Source: Pseudomonadota bacterium (lineage in GTDB: Bacteria; Pseudomonadota; Gammaproteobacteria; Steroidobacterales; Steroidobacteraceae). From it: 52,231 nt of DNA. The stretch covers positions 1 through 52,231 of the forward strand of contig JAJZFQ010000111.1 in NCBI GenBank assembly GCA_021805275.1. The letters run 5' to 3'. Numbering within the stretch: position 1 is the stretch's first letter; every line of letters begins with the position of its first letter. This document shows, piece by piece, positions 51,342 through 52,231 of the stretch. Below the pieces are notes generated by a model. It was not told where the DNA came from and did no database searches. It saw only the letters and a program-made list of their open reading frames with translations. A program made the position numbers and the translations under genes.

Positions 51342-51763
51342 TTCTCTGCGACGTCAACGTACTGATCTACGCCTTTCGTTCTGACGCCGAGGATCATCCG
51401 CGATACAAGGCATGGCTGGAATCGGTGATCAACGGGCCAGCGGCTTACGGCGTCGCGCCTCAGGTGCTCGCCAGCGTCGTCCGCATCTGTACGCATCGAC
51501 GGATTTTCGCGCGTCCCACCTCCTTGGATGACGCCTTCGAATTTTGTCGCGTTGTTCTCGGACAACCCATCGCGACGGCGATTGTGCCCGGCGAACGCCA
51601 CTGGTCGATATTCGAGACCCTGTGCCAGAATTCCAAGGCCACGGGTAACATGGTGCAAGACGCCTGGTTTGCGGCGCTGGCCATCGAGTCCGGTTGCGAA
51701 TGGATTACCGCGGATCGTGACTACGCGAGATTCAAAGGGCTCGCGTGGCGGCCCCCATTCTGA
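51338..51763 (+). CDS. vapC: VapC-type PIN-domain toxin (ribonuclease)
   Basis: A 141-residue PIN-domain RNase that cuts tRNA or rRNA when unrestrained. It starts with TTG overlapping the vapB stop (TTGA). Acidic residues visible are Asp5 in MILCDVNVLIYAF, Asp106 in NMVQDAWFAALAIESG and Asp124/126 in ITADRDYARFKGLAW. A Ser/Val stretch (VLASVVRICTHRRIF) stands where many PIN proteins have a second Glu, but members of this subfamily commonly lack it there. HWSIFETL is another subfamily feature. Confidence 0.92.
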   Translation: MILCDVNVLIYAFRSDAEDHPRYKAWLESVINGPAAYGVAPQVLASVVRICTHRRIFARPTSLDDAFEFCRVVLGQPIATAIVPGERHWSIFETLCQNSKATGNMVQDAWFAALAIESGCEWITADRDYARFKGLAWRPPF

Positions 51764-51885
51764 TTCGCCATATCAGGGGGATCTGAAGAACACCCCGGAT
51801 CTGCCGATATATCTCAGCAAACTGGTGATTGCCTACACCGGCTGCGCGGTGGTCGAAAAAGGTGCCACCACGGGCTGATGACCCG

Positions 51886-52231
51886 ATGCCACGATTCGAT
51901 GAGTCATCCCCGCATCAGGATCTACCCCCGACACTGGACTGGCCGCCGTGGATCTACCCTGGATTGCGCAGACGCGAGCTGACAATGGTCACGGACTCGG
52001 ACACAACCGTCACCGTCTTGAGAAACGAGCATTGGGAAACCGTCTCTGGTCTGTGGGCCCTGGCGATGCGCGGGGTCGCCCCCAACGCCACCGAGAGAAA
52101 GACTTATGTGCCCTGCGGGGGCGACGGTGCAGCCGGTGCGGCGATACGCCTTGATGGTGACGAGCGGGACGGCGCGCGCAGACGCCGGCTGCGTGCTCGC
52201 CAGTGCCGCGATAGGATCGGCGCTAGCCATA
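51886..52231 (+). CDS. Unfinished reading frame at the right window edge
   Basis: From the ATG at 51886 the frame stays open to the end of the window (about 115 codons): MPRFDESSPHQDLPPTLDWP, then RRELTMVTDSDTTVTVLRNE and HWETVSGLWALAMRGVAPNA. No domain is recognised. Third positions are only moderately GC-rich, and an opposite-strand frame (51922-52230) overlaps it, so it may not be a real gene. If real, it belongs to the island behind the tRNA-Pro remnant. Confidence 0.3.
   Translation, partial: MPRFDESSPHQDLPPTLDWPPWIYPGLRRRELTMVTDSDTTVTVLRNEHWETVSGLWALAMRGVAPNATERKTYVPCGGDGAAGAAIRLDGDERDGARRRRLRARQCRDRIGASH

Noticed and set aside
51338..51763. VapC thought to be inactive because a second acidic residue is replaced (VLASVVRI)
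   Set aside because: PIN toxins of this subfamily often have a hydrophobic or small residue there; the other acidic residues are present.
1..52231. CRISPR array or tandem repeat block
   Set aside because: No regularly spaced direct repeats were seen on reading through the window; the longest repeats are the hairpins and paired operator-like motifs listed.

Overview
The window is high-GC DNA (mostly GC-rich third codon positions) that looks like the chromosome of a gammaproteobacterium. Pointers are an EmrRAB-type efflux operon, a Steroidobacter/Nevskiales-like TonB-dependent receptor, a Uup-type ABC-F protein and an Arg-His-Lys tRNA cluster. The family-level placement is a guess. There is no rRNA, no CRISPR array and no recognisable phage gene block.

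Layout. (1) 1-981: the right end of an IS3-family insertion sequence, inserted in the middle of an EAL-domain (cyclic-di-GMP phosphodiesterase) gene whose 3' remnant follows. (2) 1195-10697: a stress/energy-conservation block: Hsp20, RhlE helicase, Uup ABC-F ATPase, tandem and single universal stress proteins, alpha-glucan phosphorylase, a host-attachment-family protein, a CBS-pair protein and a ribosome hibernation factor. (3) 11036-15047: a CoA-transferase family III enzyme and a TonB-dependent receptor. (4) 15307-20699: a choline-O-sulfate utilisation cluster: LysR regulator, choline sulfatase, a choline ABC transporter whose binding protein and permease are fused, and its ATPase. A decayed sulfotransferase and an S9 peptidase follow. 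(5) 23382-35055: a complete [NiFe]-hydrogenase locus. hypCABDFE runs left; maturation protease, HupH-like protein, small subunit, Isp1-like cytochrome b, large subunit and Isp2/HdrD-like Fe-S protein run right. It should take electrons from periplasmic H2 to the quinone pool or a thiol/disulfide partner. (6) 35056-38034: an accessory patch with a RelE/HigB-type toxin-antitoxin pair, a truncated relaxase with a small partner gene, and two unknown genes, one with a nuclease-like motif, ending at a three-tRNA cluster. (7) 38632-50790: CYTH protein, EmrRAB-type efflux operon, gamma-glutamyltransferase, DUF885 protein and a large tricorn-type protease, suggesting periplasmic peptide scavenging. (8) 51009 to the end: the 3' half of a tRNA-Pro gene, which reads as an attachment-site remnant of a genomic island, followed by a VapBC pair and an unfinished reading frame.

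Candidates for something undescribed are the nuclease-like gene and its small downstream partner (37265-38034), the S-Isp1-L-Isp2 hydrogenase gene order, and paired palindromes bracketing the choline-sulfate cluster. Two toxin-antitoxin operons have promoters that place the predicted transcript start almost on the start codon.
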